Assembly (NCBI RefSeq): GCF_000425145.1
Contig: NZ_AULF01000009.1
Coordinates: forward strand, 1-64,000
DNA from: Pedobacter glucosidilyticus DSM 23534
Lineage (GTDB): Bacteria > Bacteroidota > Bacteroidia > Sphingobacteriales > Sphingobacteriaceae
DNA length: 64,000 bases
Reading direction: 5' to 3'
The notes under the pieces were generated by a model. It saw nothing but the letters and a program-made list of their open reading frames with translations, was not told where the DNA came from and did not search any database. The stretch's first letter is position 1. Every line of letters starts with the position of its first letter. The position numbers were made by a program, and so were the translations under genes. Shown here piece by piece: positions 43,628 to 53,900 of the stretch.

Positions 43628-46432
43628 GTGAATCAAAAATTATTTAGCTCATTTTCTATCATTAGCATTCTGCTAATAACTTTATCCATTAATGTTTTTG
43701 CGCAAACTGGAAAAATAACAGGTAAAGTTACCGATAAAACTACAGGAGAAACATTAATAGGTTTAATAGTTGGTATTGATGGTACAACTAAAGGCGCTGT
43801 TACAGATATTGAAGGTAGATATTCTTTACAAGGTTTAGCACCGGGTAAGTATAATTTAAGTTTTAGATATCTCGGGTATCAAACTAAAAATGTAACGGGT
43901 GTAGAAGTTAAAAGTGGCGTAGTTTCTACTTTAAATGTCATCATGGAAGAGTCTGCCAGTAAAAGTTTAAATGAAGTTGTGGTTACTGCAACTTATAAAC
44001 AAGCAACAGTTGGAGCTTTATATGCGCAGCAAAAAAATAATGTAAGTATATCTAGCGGTATTTCATCTGACATCATCAAAAGATCACCTGATAGGAATAC
44101 TTCCGATGTTTTAAAGCGTGTAAGTGGGGCAAGTATTCAAGAAAATAAATTCATTATTGTAAGGGGGCTTAACGATAGATATAACTCTGCTCTTATTAAT
44201 AATGCCATTTTATCCTCTACAGAACCTGATAAAAAAGCTTTCTCATTTGATATTTTTCCATCTAATTTAATTGAGAGAATAGTAATAAATAAAACGGCAT
44301 CTCCTGATTTACCTGGTGATTTCGCAGGGGGTATTGTTCAAATTTTTACAAAAGATGTACCTGATGAGAATTTTACCGAGATATCGGTTGGTCAGGGATA
44401 TAACAATATATCAACTTTTAAGGATTTTAAATCAAATGTTAATTCTGAAAATAAATGGATAGGTTTTTCTGCAAATTCAAGAGCACTACCCGCTGCATTT
44501 CCTACAGATAGACAGTCTTACGCTACATTACCAGATGCACAGAAAGCAGATGCATCAAGACTTTTCGACAATAGCTATCCAGAGTCAGTATCAACTGCTA
44601 TTCCTTCTCAAAATTATCAAGCTACAGTTGGTTTAAGAAAGGATTTAAAAGATGATGCTACAGTTGGTTCAATTATATCTTTAACCTACAGAAGTGCTCA
44701 GAATCTTTATCAGTTTTTAAGAAATGACTGGGATAATCCCGATACCAGAACTATTTATGCAAAAGAGTACTATGACGCTCAAAATAAATTTAATGTTACT
44801 TGGGGTGGTATAGCAAACTTCTCTTATAAAAAGGGTAATAATAAGATTTCATTCAAAAATTCATATAATAGAGTTTTAGACGAACTTTACTATACTAGAA
44901 CTGGAGAGAATAGAAATAACTTAGTTGATGTTGATTTTAGATCAAACGAGTTAAGCGAAAAGAGCTTTTATAATACTCAATTTGAAGGAGACCATTTATT
45001 TGGTAAAAAGAAATTAAAGTTCAATTGGAATTTAAACTATGCTAATATCAATCGCTCACAACCAGATTTAAGAACTATAGAATATACAAGGTCTATTGGA
45101 ACTCAATTGCCTTTTGAAATGGTAGACAGAAACTCAAGAAGATTCTTTTCTGATTTAAGTGATAATAATATAGGTGGTTCTGTTAACTTATCAATTCCTT
45201 TCAATTTCAAAAAAGAAGTTAACACCTTAAAAGTTGGTTTACTAGGTCTTCAGAAGTATAGAGATTTTAGCTCAAGAATCTTTAACTATCAAACTCAGGC
45301 TTCAGGAGCAGAAGCAGCCAGATTAATTTCTCTACCTTTTAATGAAATCTTTCAACCAGAAAACATTAGAGCAGATAGATTTATCTTAAATGAGTTTACC
45401 AATAACCCAGATGCTTATAAAGGTCAATCAACCTTAGGTGCAGGATATCTAATGTTAGATAATAAATTGTCTGAGAAATTAAGATTGGTTTGGGGAAGTA
45501 GATTAGAATATTTTTATCAGAACATAGATGGAACAGATTTAAGCGCACAACCAGTTGATGCAGAGGAAATTTATCTTGATGTATTACCTTCTTTTAATTT
45601 AACCTATTCTTTAACAGAAAAGTCTAATTTAAGACTATCCGGATCTAAAACTGTTACCAGACCAGAATTCAGAGAATTAGCTCCATTTGCTTTCTTTGAT
45701 TATCAAACTACAGCCTCTTTATCGGGAAATCCTGATTTGAAAAGAAGTTCAAACTATAATGCTGACATCAGATTTGAGACCTATCCTTCTGCAGGTGAAG
45801 CAATTACAGTATCAGCTTTTTATAAGTATTTCCAAAACCCTATAGAACTTATTGCTAACTCATCATCTAATTCAGATTTGAGAAGATTTTCATACCAAAA
45901 TGCTAATAGTGCAATAACTTTAGGATTGGAAGTAGATTTTAGAAAAACTTTAAGTTTTATTTCTGATAAAGGATTCTTTAATAATACCACGTTTTTTGCA
46001 AATGCCTCATATATCAAATCTGAGGTTAGCTTAGGTAATGTAGGAGGAAATCAGAATAGAGCTTTGCAAGGTCAGTCACCCTATTTAATCAATGGTGGAT
46101 TGCAATATTCGGATTCAAAATTAGGTCTTACTCTTAGTACTTTATATAATAGGATAGGCCAAAGGATAAACGTTGTTGGTTTCCAGGGTTATCAAGACTG
46201 GTATGAGAACAGTAGAGATGTTGTGGATATACAAATCAGCAAACAAGTATTTAAATCAAAAGGGGAATTTAAATTGAATGTTTCCGATTTGTTAAGCCAA
46301 GATTTTGTGACCTATCAAAATATGGATTCTCAAAACGCTTTTAATAAGGATATTGATAGAAATATCTTTACTAACAATCCTGGAAGGTCTATTTCGCTTT
46401 CTTTTTCTTACAAATTCGGAAATAGAAATTGA
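43628..46432 (+). CDS. TonB-dependent outer-membrane receptor, possibly phosphate-regulated
   Basis: This encodes 934 residues from the GTG at 43628 (MNQKLFSSFSIISILLITLSINVFAQ, a good signal peptide). A TTG at 43604 is in frame, but it lies inside the predicted -7 element. Domains: carboxypeptidase-regulatory-like (~26-110, GKVTDKTTGETLIGL), plug (~115-250, with DIIKRSPDRNTSDVLKRVSGASI and IVRGLNDRYNSALINNA), and a barrel ending SISLSFSYKFG. No SusD partner follows, but a lipoprotein gene does after 75 bases. The upstream repeat array suggests induction under phosphate limitation. The substrate may be a phosphorylated compound; this is unproven. Confidence 0.88.
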   Translation: MNQKLFSSFSIISILLITLSINVFAQTGKITGKVTDKTTGETLIGLIVGIDGTTKGAVTDIEGRYSLQGLAPGKYNLSFRYLGYQTKNVTGVEVKSGVVSTLNVIMEESASKSLNEVVVTATYKQATVGALYAQQKNNVSISSGISSDIIKRSPDRNTSDVLKRVSGASIQENKFIIVRGLNDRYNSALINNAILSSTEPDKKAFSFDIFPSNLIERIVINKTASPDLPGDFAGGIVQIFTKDVPDENFTEISVGQGYNNISTFKDFKSNVNSENKWIGFSANSRALPAAFPTDRQSYATLPDAQKADASRLFDNSYPESVSTAIPSQNYQATVGLRKDLKDDATVGSIISLTYRSAQNLYQFLRNDWDNPDTRTIYAKEYYDAQNKFNVTWGGIANFSYKKGNNKISFKNSYNRVLDELYYTRTGENRNNLVDVDFRSNELSEKSFYNTQFEGDHLFGKKKLKFNWNLNYANINRSQPDLRTIEYTRSIGTQLPFEMVDRNSRRFFSDLSDNNIGGSVNLSIPFNFKKEVNTLKVGLLGLQKYRDFSSRIFNYQTQASGAEAARLISLPFNEIFQPENIRADRFILNEFTNNPDAYKGQSTLGAGYLMLDNKLSEKLRLVWGSRLEYFYQNIDGTDLSAQPVDAEEIYLDVLPSFNLTYSLTEKSNLRLSGSKTVTRPEFRELAPFAFFDYQTTASLSGNPDLKRSSNYNADIRFETYPSAGEAITVSAFYKYFQNPIELIANSSSNSDLRRFSYQNANSAITLGLEVDFRKTLSFISDKGFFNNTTFFANASYIKSEVSLGNVGGNQNRALQGQSPYLINGGLQYSDSKLGLTLSTLYNRIGQRINVVGFQGYQDWYENSRDVVDIQISKQVFKSKGEFKLNVSDLLSQDFVTYQNMDSQNAFNKDIDRNIFTNNPGRSISLSFSYKFGNRN

Positions 46433-46507
46433 TAACAATATGTTAATGTGTATTTAAAGCACACTTAATTTTTACTTATCATCTTTGAGCAAATAAAAAA
46501 TAAAGAA

Positions 46508-47884
46508 ATGAAAAAATTAAATCTCTTAAGTTTATTGGTGTTATTAACAGTATTAATAAGTAGTTGTGGTAAAGATGACCCTACTGAAGATACTGGTCCT
46601 CAGCTTGAAATTGTTAATCTTCAAAGCGGCGCTACACTAGAAGGCTCTTACAGTGGAAAAGATATTAGACTAGCGGAAGGAACTTATACATTAAAAGCTT
46701 ATGTTTATTTAACTGGAGGTTCAAAACTAACTATAGCTCCAGGATCAATCATTAAAAGCGATATTACACAAAAAGGAGCTTTAATTGTAGAAAGAGGTTC
46801 TCAGTTAATTGCTGATGGTACAGCTGCTAAACCGATTGTATTTACTTCTGGTAAAGCAGTTGGACAAAGACTACCAGGTGATTGGGGAGGAATTATTTTA
46901 TTAGGTAAAGCACCAACCAATCGTTCAACTGAGCCTTTAATAGAAGGTGGTGTAAATAGGAACTACGGTGGTACAGATCCTAACGATAATTCAGGTATAT
47001 TAAGATATGTAAGAATAGAGTTTGCTGGTATAGCAGCAGAACCAGGTTCTGAAATAAATGGTTTAACTTTAGGTGCTGTAGGTTCTGGTACAACGCTAGA
47101 TTATATTCAAGTTGCTTATGGTAATGATGATGCTTATGAGTTCTTCGGTGGAAATGTAAATGCAAAACATTTAATCGCTTATGCAACAGCTGATGATGAT
47201 TTTGATTTTGATTTTGGCTACACAGGTAAAATACAATTTGCTGTAGCACTTAGAGATCCTGAATTTGTGGATTCTGGTGATGCAGGTAATGGTATTGAGT
47301 GTGATAACGATGGAGCAGGTTCTTCTGCAACCCCTATCACAAGACCTGTTATATCTAATATGACAATTTTAGGTCCAAATGGCGCTGCTAATACTGCGGC
47401 AAATCATAACTTCGCAAATAGATTTAGAAGAGGAACAAGATTTGTTTTAAATAACTCTATTTTATTAGGTCATCCAGACGGTGGTTTGTCTTTGGAATCT
47501 AACCCTACCTATGAAGCTTTTATAGCTGGAAATTCTGAATTCAAAAATAACTTAATTTATGCGTTAGCTGCTTCATTTAAATTAGGTGGAGATGTAACAA
47601 CTGCAGGTGCTACTGCTGCTGCAATTCAAACAAAAGCTACAACAGACGGTACTTTGTTACTAGCAAACTCAGCAGGTGCAGGTTTAACAGATCCATTCAA
47701 TTTACTTACTCCTAACTTCTTACCAGCTACTGGTTCTGTAGCGTTAACAGGAGCAGCTTTTTCAGGTGCTACCAATGATACGTTCTTTGAAAGAGTAACT
47801 TATAAAGGTGCTTTTGGTGGAACTTCAAACTGGGCTTCTGGTTGGACTAATTTTAACTTTACAAAAACAGCTACTGGTTATTAA
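46508..47884 (+). CDS. Surface lipoprotein with predicted beta-helix, partner of the TonB receptor
   Basis: This is 458 residues. The lipobox LISSC puts the lipidated Cys at 20. The mature protein is acidic and rich in Gly/Asp/Asn, with repeats such as TIAPGSIIKSDITQKGALIVERGSQLIADGTAAKPIVFTSG and GDWGGIILLGKAPTN that suggest a right-handed beta-helix on the cell surface. A cluster of acidic residues (YATADDDFDFDFGYTGK) could bind calcium or another metal. It is directly downstream of the TonB receptor and probably its accessory binding or enzymatic protein. Terminated by a clear hairpin. Function inferred from context. Confidence 0.75.
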   Translation: MKKLNLLSLLVLLTVLISSCGKDDPTEDTGPQLEIVNLQSGATLEGSYSGKDIRLAEGTYTLKAYVYLTGGSKLTIAPGSIIKSDITQKGALIVERGSQLIADGTAAKPIVFTSGKAVGQRLPGDWGGIILLGKAPTNRSTEPLIEGGVNRNYGGTDPNDNSGILRYVRIEFAGIAAEPGSEINGLTLGAVGSGTTLDYIQVAYGNDDAYEFFGGNVNAKHLIAYATADDDFDFDFGYTGKIQFAVALRDPEFVDSGDAGNGIECDNDGAGSSATPITRPVISNMTILGPNGAANTAANHNFANRFRRGTRFVLNNSILLGHPDGGLSLESNPTYEAFIAGNSEFKNNLIYALAASFKLGGDVTTAGATAAAIQTKATTDGTLLLANSAGAGLTDPFNLLTPNFLPATGSVALTGAAFSGATNDTFFERVTYKGAFGGTSNWASGWTNFNFTKTATGY

Positions 47885-47921
47885 TTCTTAAATATTAACA
47901 GACTAGCTTGATAATATCAAT

Positions 47922-47955
47922 AAAAATCCCGTTACTCAAGTGACGGGATTTTTTT
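47922..47955 (+). terminator. Rho-independent terminator after the beta-helix lipoprotein
   Basis: AAAATCCCGTTACT and AGTGACGGGATTTT form a stem of more than 12 bp (one wobble), followed by T residues. Confidence 0.93.
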
Positions 47956-47981
47956 ACATAGATTACTAAAATAATCACCAT

Positions 47982-48317
47982 ATGAAAAACACAATAATAA
48001 TGCTAATACTATCATTAATAATATTTAGCTGTAAGAAGGATAATCTTGCAATTCCATCATCAAAACAAGAATCTTATAAAATAGAATCCAATCAATTTAA
48101 TGCTACCTTAATAAAATTAAAGGATACTCAGGATTTAAATCTAGTTTTAAACGCAAAAGATAGTCTCTTATACAAAGAAGTCAAAGTATTAAATGAATAC
48201 TATCATTTTTATTTTAAAGTTTATAGCAAATCGACAGGAGAATCAGTTTTACTTCATGGAAATATAAATGAGGATTCGAAAAAGCTTACATATTACACAT
48301 ATTTCGTAAAAGAATAA
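47982..48317 (+). CDS. Small lipoprotein, 111 residues
   Basis: The signal peptide MKNTIIMLILSLIIFSC ends in a lipidation cysteine at 17. The mature domain is short and hydrophilic with beta-strand character (YKIESNQFNATLIKLKD, YYHFYFKVYSKSTGESVLLHG). No family is recognised. It is bracketed by two similar terminators (47922 and 48342), so it is a separate transcription unit. Confidence 0.65.
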   Translation: MKNTIIMLILSLIIFSCKKDNLAIPSSKQESYKIESNQFNATLIKLKDTQDLNLVLNAKDSLLYKEVKVLNEYYHFYFKVYSKSTGESVLLHGNINEDSKKLTYYTYFVKE

Positions 48318-48341
48318 TCAAAATATATGACGGATTTCTTA

Positions 48342-48372
48342 AAGTCTCGTTACTTTCCGTAACGGGACTTTT
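48342..48372 (+). terminator. Rho-independent terminator after the small lipoprotein
   Basis: AAGTCTCGTTAC (48342-48353) pairs with GTAACGGGACTT (48359-48370), 12 bp with one wobble and a 5-base loop, then TT. The core (CGTTAC/GTAACGGGA) resembles the terminator at 47922. Confidence 0.88.
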
Positions 48373-49031
48373 GTGGATAGGTGTCCTAACTTAAATTTGC
48401 AGCTATAGCTTAAACTCTTAAATATAATATTTTGCTCTAAATGGTGTAATAACGCTAGAAAAGAAAGCAGGTAAAGTCTTCTTGTATCCAATAATTATTT
48501 GCTTTTAATACCTCTTCGCCCAAATACAAGGTGTTCTCGTTTTGCGCAAGTATAAGGAGTTAGGTAAGCGAGTAAAAAAGCTACTTGGACCTTAATTAAT
48601 AGTTCTAACATTTAAGGCGTGTCGTATGTGTAAATCAAAAGGGTGAATACCTAAATTAGAGTATACCTTTTCAATGATAATAAGAATATTCTAATATTTT
48701 TTTAAACCTGTAAGATTTTCTCCAAATACTCAAAATTCACTATCTCATAAGCTAACAGAGGATTTTTTTGTTAGATCTAAATATCCCTTATAAATAATTG
48801 TAAACTATCCAATATTTAAACAAATCTTTTACTTTGTACTTTCTACTTAAATAATATAGCTTATACAACTTTGCATTCGAGTTTGCATTAACTTAATCAA
48901 GTTTTTTATTCAAAAAAACTTGAAGCACTTTGCATAAATTTAAACAACTTAATTCTTAGAATTTTAAAATATATAATTAAAACCATAAATTAGATATTCT
49001 AAATATTATTCCTTGCTATAATTTTGTTTTT
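48373..49031. other. Long AT-rich intergenic region before the sigma factor
   Basis: About 660 bases carry no convincing gene. A short open stretch near 48534-48595 (about 20 codons, ending QGVLVLRKYKELGKRVKKLLGP) lacks a credible start and may be a gene remnant. A perfect 11-bp inverted repeat lies at 48897-48922. The rest looks like ordinary AT-rich spacer, probably including the promoter of the ECF sigma gene. Confidence 0.5.
48897..48922. promoter_or_regulatory. Perfect 11-bp inverted repeat upstream of the ECF sigma gene
   Basis: TCAAGTTTTTT (48897-48907) is complementary to AAAAAACTTGA (ending 48923), with about 5 bases between. There is no T run after it, so it is not a standard terminator. 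It could be an operator or a leader hairpin. Confidence 0.4.
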
Positions 49032-49628
49032 TTGAATACGAACTCCTTTTCCGATTTGGATGATTCAAGTTTAACTGTTCTGTTGCAACAGGGGTATGAA
49101 CAGGCTTTTAAACAAATTTATGAACGCTATAAAGGTGTTCTCTATCTACATGCGGTAAAAATGCTAAAAGACCGTGATGAAGCACAAGATGTTGTACAAG
49201 AAATATTTACCAAACTATGGGATAAAAGAGAAACAATCATCATTAACACAACACTATCCGCTTATTTATACACCGCTATTCGTAATAAAATACTGGACAT
49301 ATTTTCTCATGAGAAAGTGGTTGCCACCCATCAACAATCTTTGCAAGATTTCATCAATCAAGGTGAATACCAAACAGACAATTATATGCTAGAAAAGGAA
49401 TTAATTGTTTTGATAGAAAAAGAAATCTCAGCACTTCCAACAAAAATGAAAGAAGTATTTGAATTGAGTAGGAGAAAAAATCTTTCTTACTCGCAAATTG
49501 CCGAACAACTAGATATTTCAGAAAATACAGTTAGAAAGCATATTTCAAAAGCCTTGTCTAGGCTCCGATCTAAACTTACTTTCATACTTATAATATTCGC
49601 TATTGTATTAAAATACGTTACCCAATAA
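49032..49628 (+). CDS. ECF RNA polymerase sigma factor (FecI-like)
   Basis: This is 198 residues of the sigma-70 family group common beside SusCD loci. Region 2 (FKQIYERYKGVLYLHAVKMLKDRDEAQDVVQEIFTKLWDKR) and region 4 with a helix-turn-helix (YSQIAEQLDISENTVRKHISKALSRL) are clear. The start is TTG at 49032 because no ATG occurs before region 2. It is followed after 86 bases by its presumed anti-sigma factor. It probably directs transcription of the downstream susC operon when the receptor signals through FecR. Confidence 0.92.
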   Translation: MNTNSFSDLDDSSLTVLLQQGYEQAFKQIYERYKGVLYLHAVKMLKDRDEAQDVVQEIFTKLWDKRETIIINTTLSAYLYTAIRNKILDIFSHEKVVATHQQSLQDFINQGEYQTDNYMLEKELIVLIEKEISALPTKMKEVFELSRRKNLSYSQIAEQLDISENTVRKHISKALSRLRSKLTFILIIFAIVLKYVTQ

Positions 49629-49714
49629 TAATAGTGCTAAAAAAAATATCTAGAGTACTACTTTAATAAAACATAACCGTCTTTATTATAATTGATGGTT
49701 CATCAAAAATTAAA

Positions 49715-50866
49715 ATGAAAAAATTAAATGCAACCCAACTTCTAGAGAAATATCGCTTAGGAACTATAAGCGATGAAGAAAAGGCAATTTTGGAAGCTTG
49801 GTACAATAGCTATGTTAAAAGTGAAGCTATGATTAACCTATCAGAAAAAGAAATTGAACAAGATCTTTTAAAGATATCAGAAAAAGTTCCTTTCGCTGAT
49901 ACTAAAATCAAGCAGTTAAATAGAAATAGATTTATAATAAAAGTAAGTGCAGCTGCTGCTTTAATTTTTCTTTCCTTATTCACTTTTCTTTATTTTAATA
50001 GAACCTCAGAGAAGTCTAAAACTATTGTAGAAATACAAAAGGAGATAATCCCAGCACAAAATAAAGCAGTACTAGTTTTAGCAAATAATAAAAGAATAGT
50101 TTTAGATGATTCTTCAATCGGAGAGTTGGTAAATCAGTCAGATATATCGATAAGTAAAACTGCTGATGGAAAATTAAAATATAAAGTTCTAAAAAGTAAT
50201 ACAGAAGAAGCAGCAGAAGTACAATATAATACTATTAGTACACCACGTGGTGCACAATATCAAGTAGAGCTAGCAGATGGCTCTCTTATATGGTTAAATG
50301 CATCATCATCAATAAGTTTTCCAACTCGTTTTGACGGAGATGACAGAGTAGTAAAGATTACCGGAGAGGTTTATTTTGAGGTAGCAAAAGATAAAAGCAA
50401 ACCATTCCGCGTAAGTACAGGAAACCAACTTGTTGAAGTTTTAGGAACACATTTTAATATAGATGCACATAGTAAGATTGCTATAAAAACTACTTTGTTA
50501 GAAGGTTCTATAAGGGTTTCATCAGGTGGTAGTAAACGAAATGCGAAAATTTTAGTTCCAGGAGAGCAGTCTTTATATGATCATAACAATTTAACGATTC
50601 AAATTTCTAAAGTAGACTTAGAAAAAGCTGTAGCATGGAAAAATGGATACTTTTTATTTGTTGATGATGACTTAACAACCATAATGGAAGAAATTTCTAG
50701 ATGGTATGATGTTGATATTATTTACATTGGTAATAAAAAAATCAGTCAAAAATTTAGCGGTACCATATCTCGGTCTAAGTCACTTGCTCAAGTTCTTAGA
50801 GTTTTAGAAGTAAGCGGAAATGTAAACTTTAAAGTAGAAGGAAGGAGGATAAAGGTTATGTTTTAA
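49715..50866 (+). CDS. FecR family anti-sigma factor
   Basis: This is a 383-residue inner-membrane protein. A cytoplasmic N-terminal region (~1-70) precedes the membrane helix at ~71-90 (IIKVSAAAALIFLSLFTFLYF). The periplasmic FecR domain follows (YNTISTPRGAQYQVELADGSLIWLNASSSISFP, KITGEVYFEVAKDKSKPFRVSTGNQLVEVLGTHFNI). The C-terminal DUF4974 domain (~310-380) resembles the STN domain in fold. It should bind the sigma factor until the SusC receptor signals through its STN domain. Confidence 0.93.
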   Translation: MKKLNATQLLEKYRLGTISDEEKAILEAWYNSYVKSEAMINLSEKEIEQDLLKISEKVPFADTKIKQLNRNRFIIKVSAAAALIFLSLFTFLYFNRTSEKSKTIVEIQKEIIPAQNKAVLVLANNKRIVLDDSSIGELVNQSDISISKTADGKLKYKVLKSNTEEAAEVQYNTISTPRGAQYQVELADGSLIWLNASSSISFPTRFDGDDRVVKITGEVYFEVAKDKSKPFRVSTGNQLVEVLGTHFNIDAHSKIAIKTTLLEGSIRVSSGGSKRNAKILVPGEQSLYDHNNLTIQISKVDLEKAVAWKNGYFLFVDDDLTTIMEEISRWYDVDIIYIGNKKISQKFSGTISRSKSLAQVLRVLEVSGNVNFKVEGRRIKVMF

Positions 50867-50891
50867 TTTTACTTTTAGGTTAAAACAAGAA

Positions 50892-50937
50892 TCCCTAAAG
50901 TGCAGCGAACACCTTAGGGACAAATTGGGTTAACCCA
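50892..50937. promoter_or_regulatory. Hairpin and 12-base palindrome between fecR and susC
   Basis: TCCCTAA (50892-50898) and TTAGGGA (50914-50920) form a 7-bp hairpin. TGGGTTAACCCA (50926-50937) is a perfect palindrome. They lie in the 124-base gap before susC, where an operator or the ECF-controlled promoter is expected. Confidence 0.4.
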
Positions 50938-50990
50938 TTCAAATTTTCTACATCAATACAAACAAATTATAAACCCAACATTTCAAATGT

Positions 50991-53900
50991 ATGAAATTTT
51001 ATTGTTTTAATTTTTTCGGCTTATCCACCGAAAAATTCAAAATTTTGATGATCATGAAGTTAACGTTCATCATATTAGTCGTAACATTATTCCAAGTTAG
51101 AGCAAGTAGTTATGCTCAGAATATCAACATTAAACAAACCAATAGTTCAATAGAATCGGTTCTTAAAAAGGTAAGGGTGCAAAGTGGTTATGATTTTTTT
51201 TACAATTCTGATTTAATAAAAAGTGCAAAACCCATTAGTATTGACATTAAAAATGCAACTATAAGTGATGCTTTAAGTATAATTTTTAGAAACCAATCTT
51301 TAAGTTATACTATTGAAGAAAAAACCGTAATTATTACTCCAGCACCCTTAGTTAATTTCAATATAGACGTTAAGGGTAAAATTATTGATGAGAAAGGCGA
51401 ATCATTACCTGGCGTAAGTGTAAAAGTGAAAGGCGAGAATCAGGCAACTTCTACTGATATAAATGGTAATTTTATATTGAAGAATGTTAAAGAAAATGCC
51501 GTTATACAGTTTTCTTTTATTGGATTTCAGAGTATTGAAGTATCAGCAAAAGCTGATGTAGGAATTATTACACTCAAAACAAGCAGTGCTAACCTTAGTG
51601 AAATTTTAGTTGTTGGCTATGGTACAGTACGTCGGGGTGATGTTACTGGGGCAATTACATCCTTAAAACCCGATGCTATTGAAGCTTCGCAAGCTGTTTC
51701 TGTAGAAAATATTTTACAAGGTAAAGTAGCAGGAATGTTAGTAAGCACATCAAATGCTAGCCCAGGTGCAGCTTCTTCTATTACAATAAGAGGAGCAAAC
51801 TCACTTCGTGGTGATAACCAACCATTATATGTGATTGATAATATTCCGCAGGCATCAACCGGAGAAATTCCCTCAAGTGCTTTCGGTGGTGGCGATTATG
51901 AAATTGCACAAAATCCCTTAACTAACTTAAATCCATCAGACATTGCAGATATTCAAGTATTAAAAGATGCTTCTGCAACAGCCATCTATGGTTCGCGTGG
52001 TGCAAATGGTGTAATCATTATTACTACAAAAAAAGGAATTGCAGGAAAAGCAAAAGTAAGTGGAAATGCCAATTACTCAATAGTGCAAGCAACAAACTTA
52101 CGCGATATGATGAGCCTTTCTCAATTTGGAACTTACAGAAATGAGAGAACTGGTGTTGCAGGGGCACAATTTTTTCAAGTTGAAGATCAAACACGTTATA
52201 TCTTTCCAGGAGGTGTGTACGATGCTAGTGACCCTTCTACATATTTTATTCTGGAGGAAAGAAATTGGCAAAAAGAAATTTACCAATCTGCTTTAAGTCA
52301 AAATTATGATTTAACCTTAACAGGAGGTACAGATGCTATAAAGTATTATTTATCTACTGATGTAAAACTTATCAACGGAATGATAAATGGTACAAGTTTA
52401 AGCCAACAAGGATTACGCTTAAATTTAAATGGTGATATCACCAAAAAGTTGAAATTTGCAATTTCAATGAGTGGTAACCTTAGGAAAAATGATATGATGA
52501 GTGGTGGTAATAGTAGAGGTGGAGCTACAGGCTCTATAGCCCGTACTGCTATTGATTCTGCCCCTTTTGAATTTCCAGCAGGAGATCCTCTATTGAATAA
52601 TAGTGAAGAAGCTAGAACTACAACTTTGGCTTGGTTAAATGATTATGATGATTTTACCATAGAAAAATCTGCCCGTGTTTCTAGCGAATTAACGTGGCAA
52701 ATATCAAAAAACTTCTCATATAACTTACGTTCTGGTGGTAACATCAGGCTACAAGATCGGGATAGATGGTATGGGACAGATTTATTTTTGGGTTTAAACA
52801 ATAATGGTTATTTAGGTTTAAATTCTTTAAACGCTAATAATTATACGGTTGAAAACTTAGTTAATTACAACTATTCAATTAAAAATTTGGTTGATATAAG
52901 TACAACTGCTGGTGTTACTTATGATGATTATGGTTGGATAAACACCTCAACAACCGCATCAAATTTTCAGTTTAAAAATTTAAGAACAGAGGGGCTACAT
53001 TTAGCTTCTATCATTAATCAACAACAACCACAACAAAGAGATTATCAATTACTTTCTTTCTTGGGAAGAGTAAATCTATCATTTTTTAAAGGTAAATATT
53101 TAGCAACCCTTACCGGTAGATCCGACGGTTCTAGTAAATTTAGAAAAGGTAATAGAACAGAATTTTTCCCTTCTTTAGCATTAGCTTGGAGAGTGGAGCA
53201 AGAAGAATTCTTAAAAAATATTAATTGGATAGATCAATTAAAATTAAGAGTAGGTTACGGTAAAACCGGAAGTCAATCAATTTCTCCTTACAACAGTTTT
53301 TATAATTATGATCAAGTAATTGATTATGCAAATGCCATTGGTGATAAACAATTAGCAATTGCAGTTGCGAACTTGCAAAACAGTGATTTAAGATGGGAAA
53401 CTACTTCTGCTTACAACGCAGGTATCGATTTCTCCTTGTTTAAAGGTAGAATAGGTGGAACCATTGATGCTTATTACAAAGAAACTAACGATTTGTTAAT
53501 TGAAAAAGCCCTACCTACTTCAACCTCATTTAACTCCATTACCTTAAACCAAGGGGCTATGAGTAATAAAGGTTTAGAGTTAAGTTTAGATGGTGATATT
53601 GTTAAAACCAAAAACTTTAAATGGACCTTATCTGCAAATATAGGTAGTAACCAATCACAAATTAAAGATTTAGGATACGCAGAGGCAAAATATGGCAATG
53701 AAACTTATAGAGCTTATCTAGGAAACGCTATCGGGGACCATTTTGGTGTAGCAAACATATTTATAGTAGGTAGAGAACCTGGATTGTTTTGGGGTTATAA
53801 AACAAATGGAATTATTCAAACTGGAGAGACTGGTTTACCAACATCTGCTTTATTTACTCAGACTCCTGGAAATATTAAAGTAGTTGATGTAACGGGCGAT

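Noticed and set aside
46980-47249. Minus-strand frame of 89 codons rich in His and Leu
   Set aside because: It is a shadow of the lipoprotein gene; its composition is a by-product of Asp/Gly codons read in reverse.
49019-49026. TAATTTTG as the promoter of the ECF sigma gene
   Set aside because: Transcription from it would start at or after the TTG start codon, leaving no leader, and no -33 element lies at the right distance.
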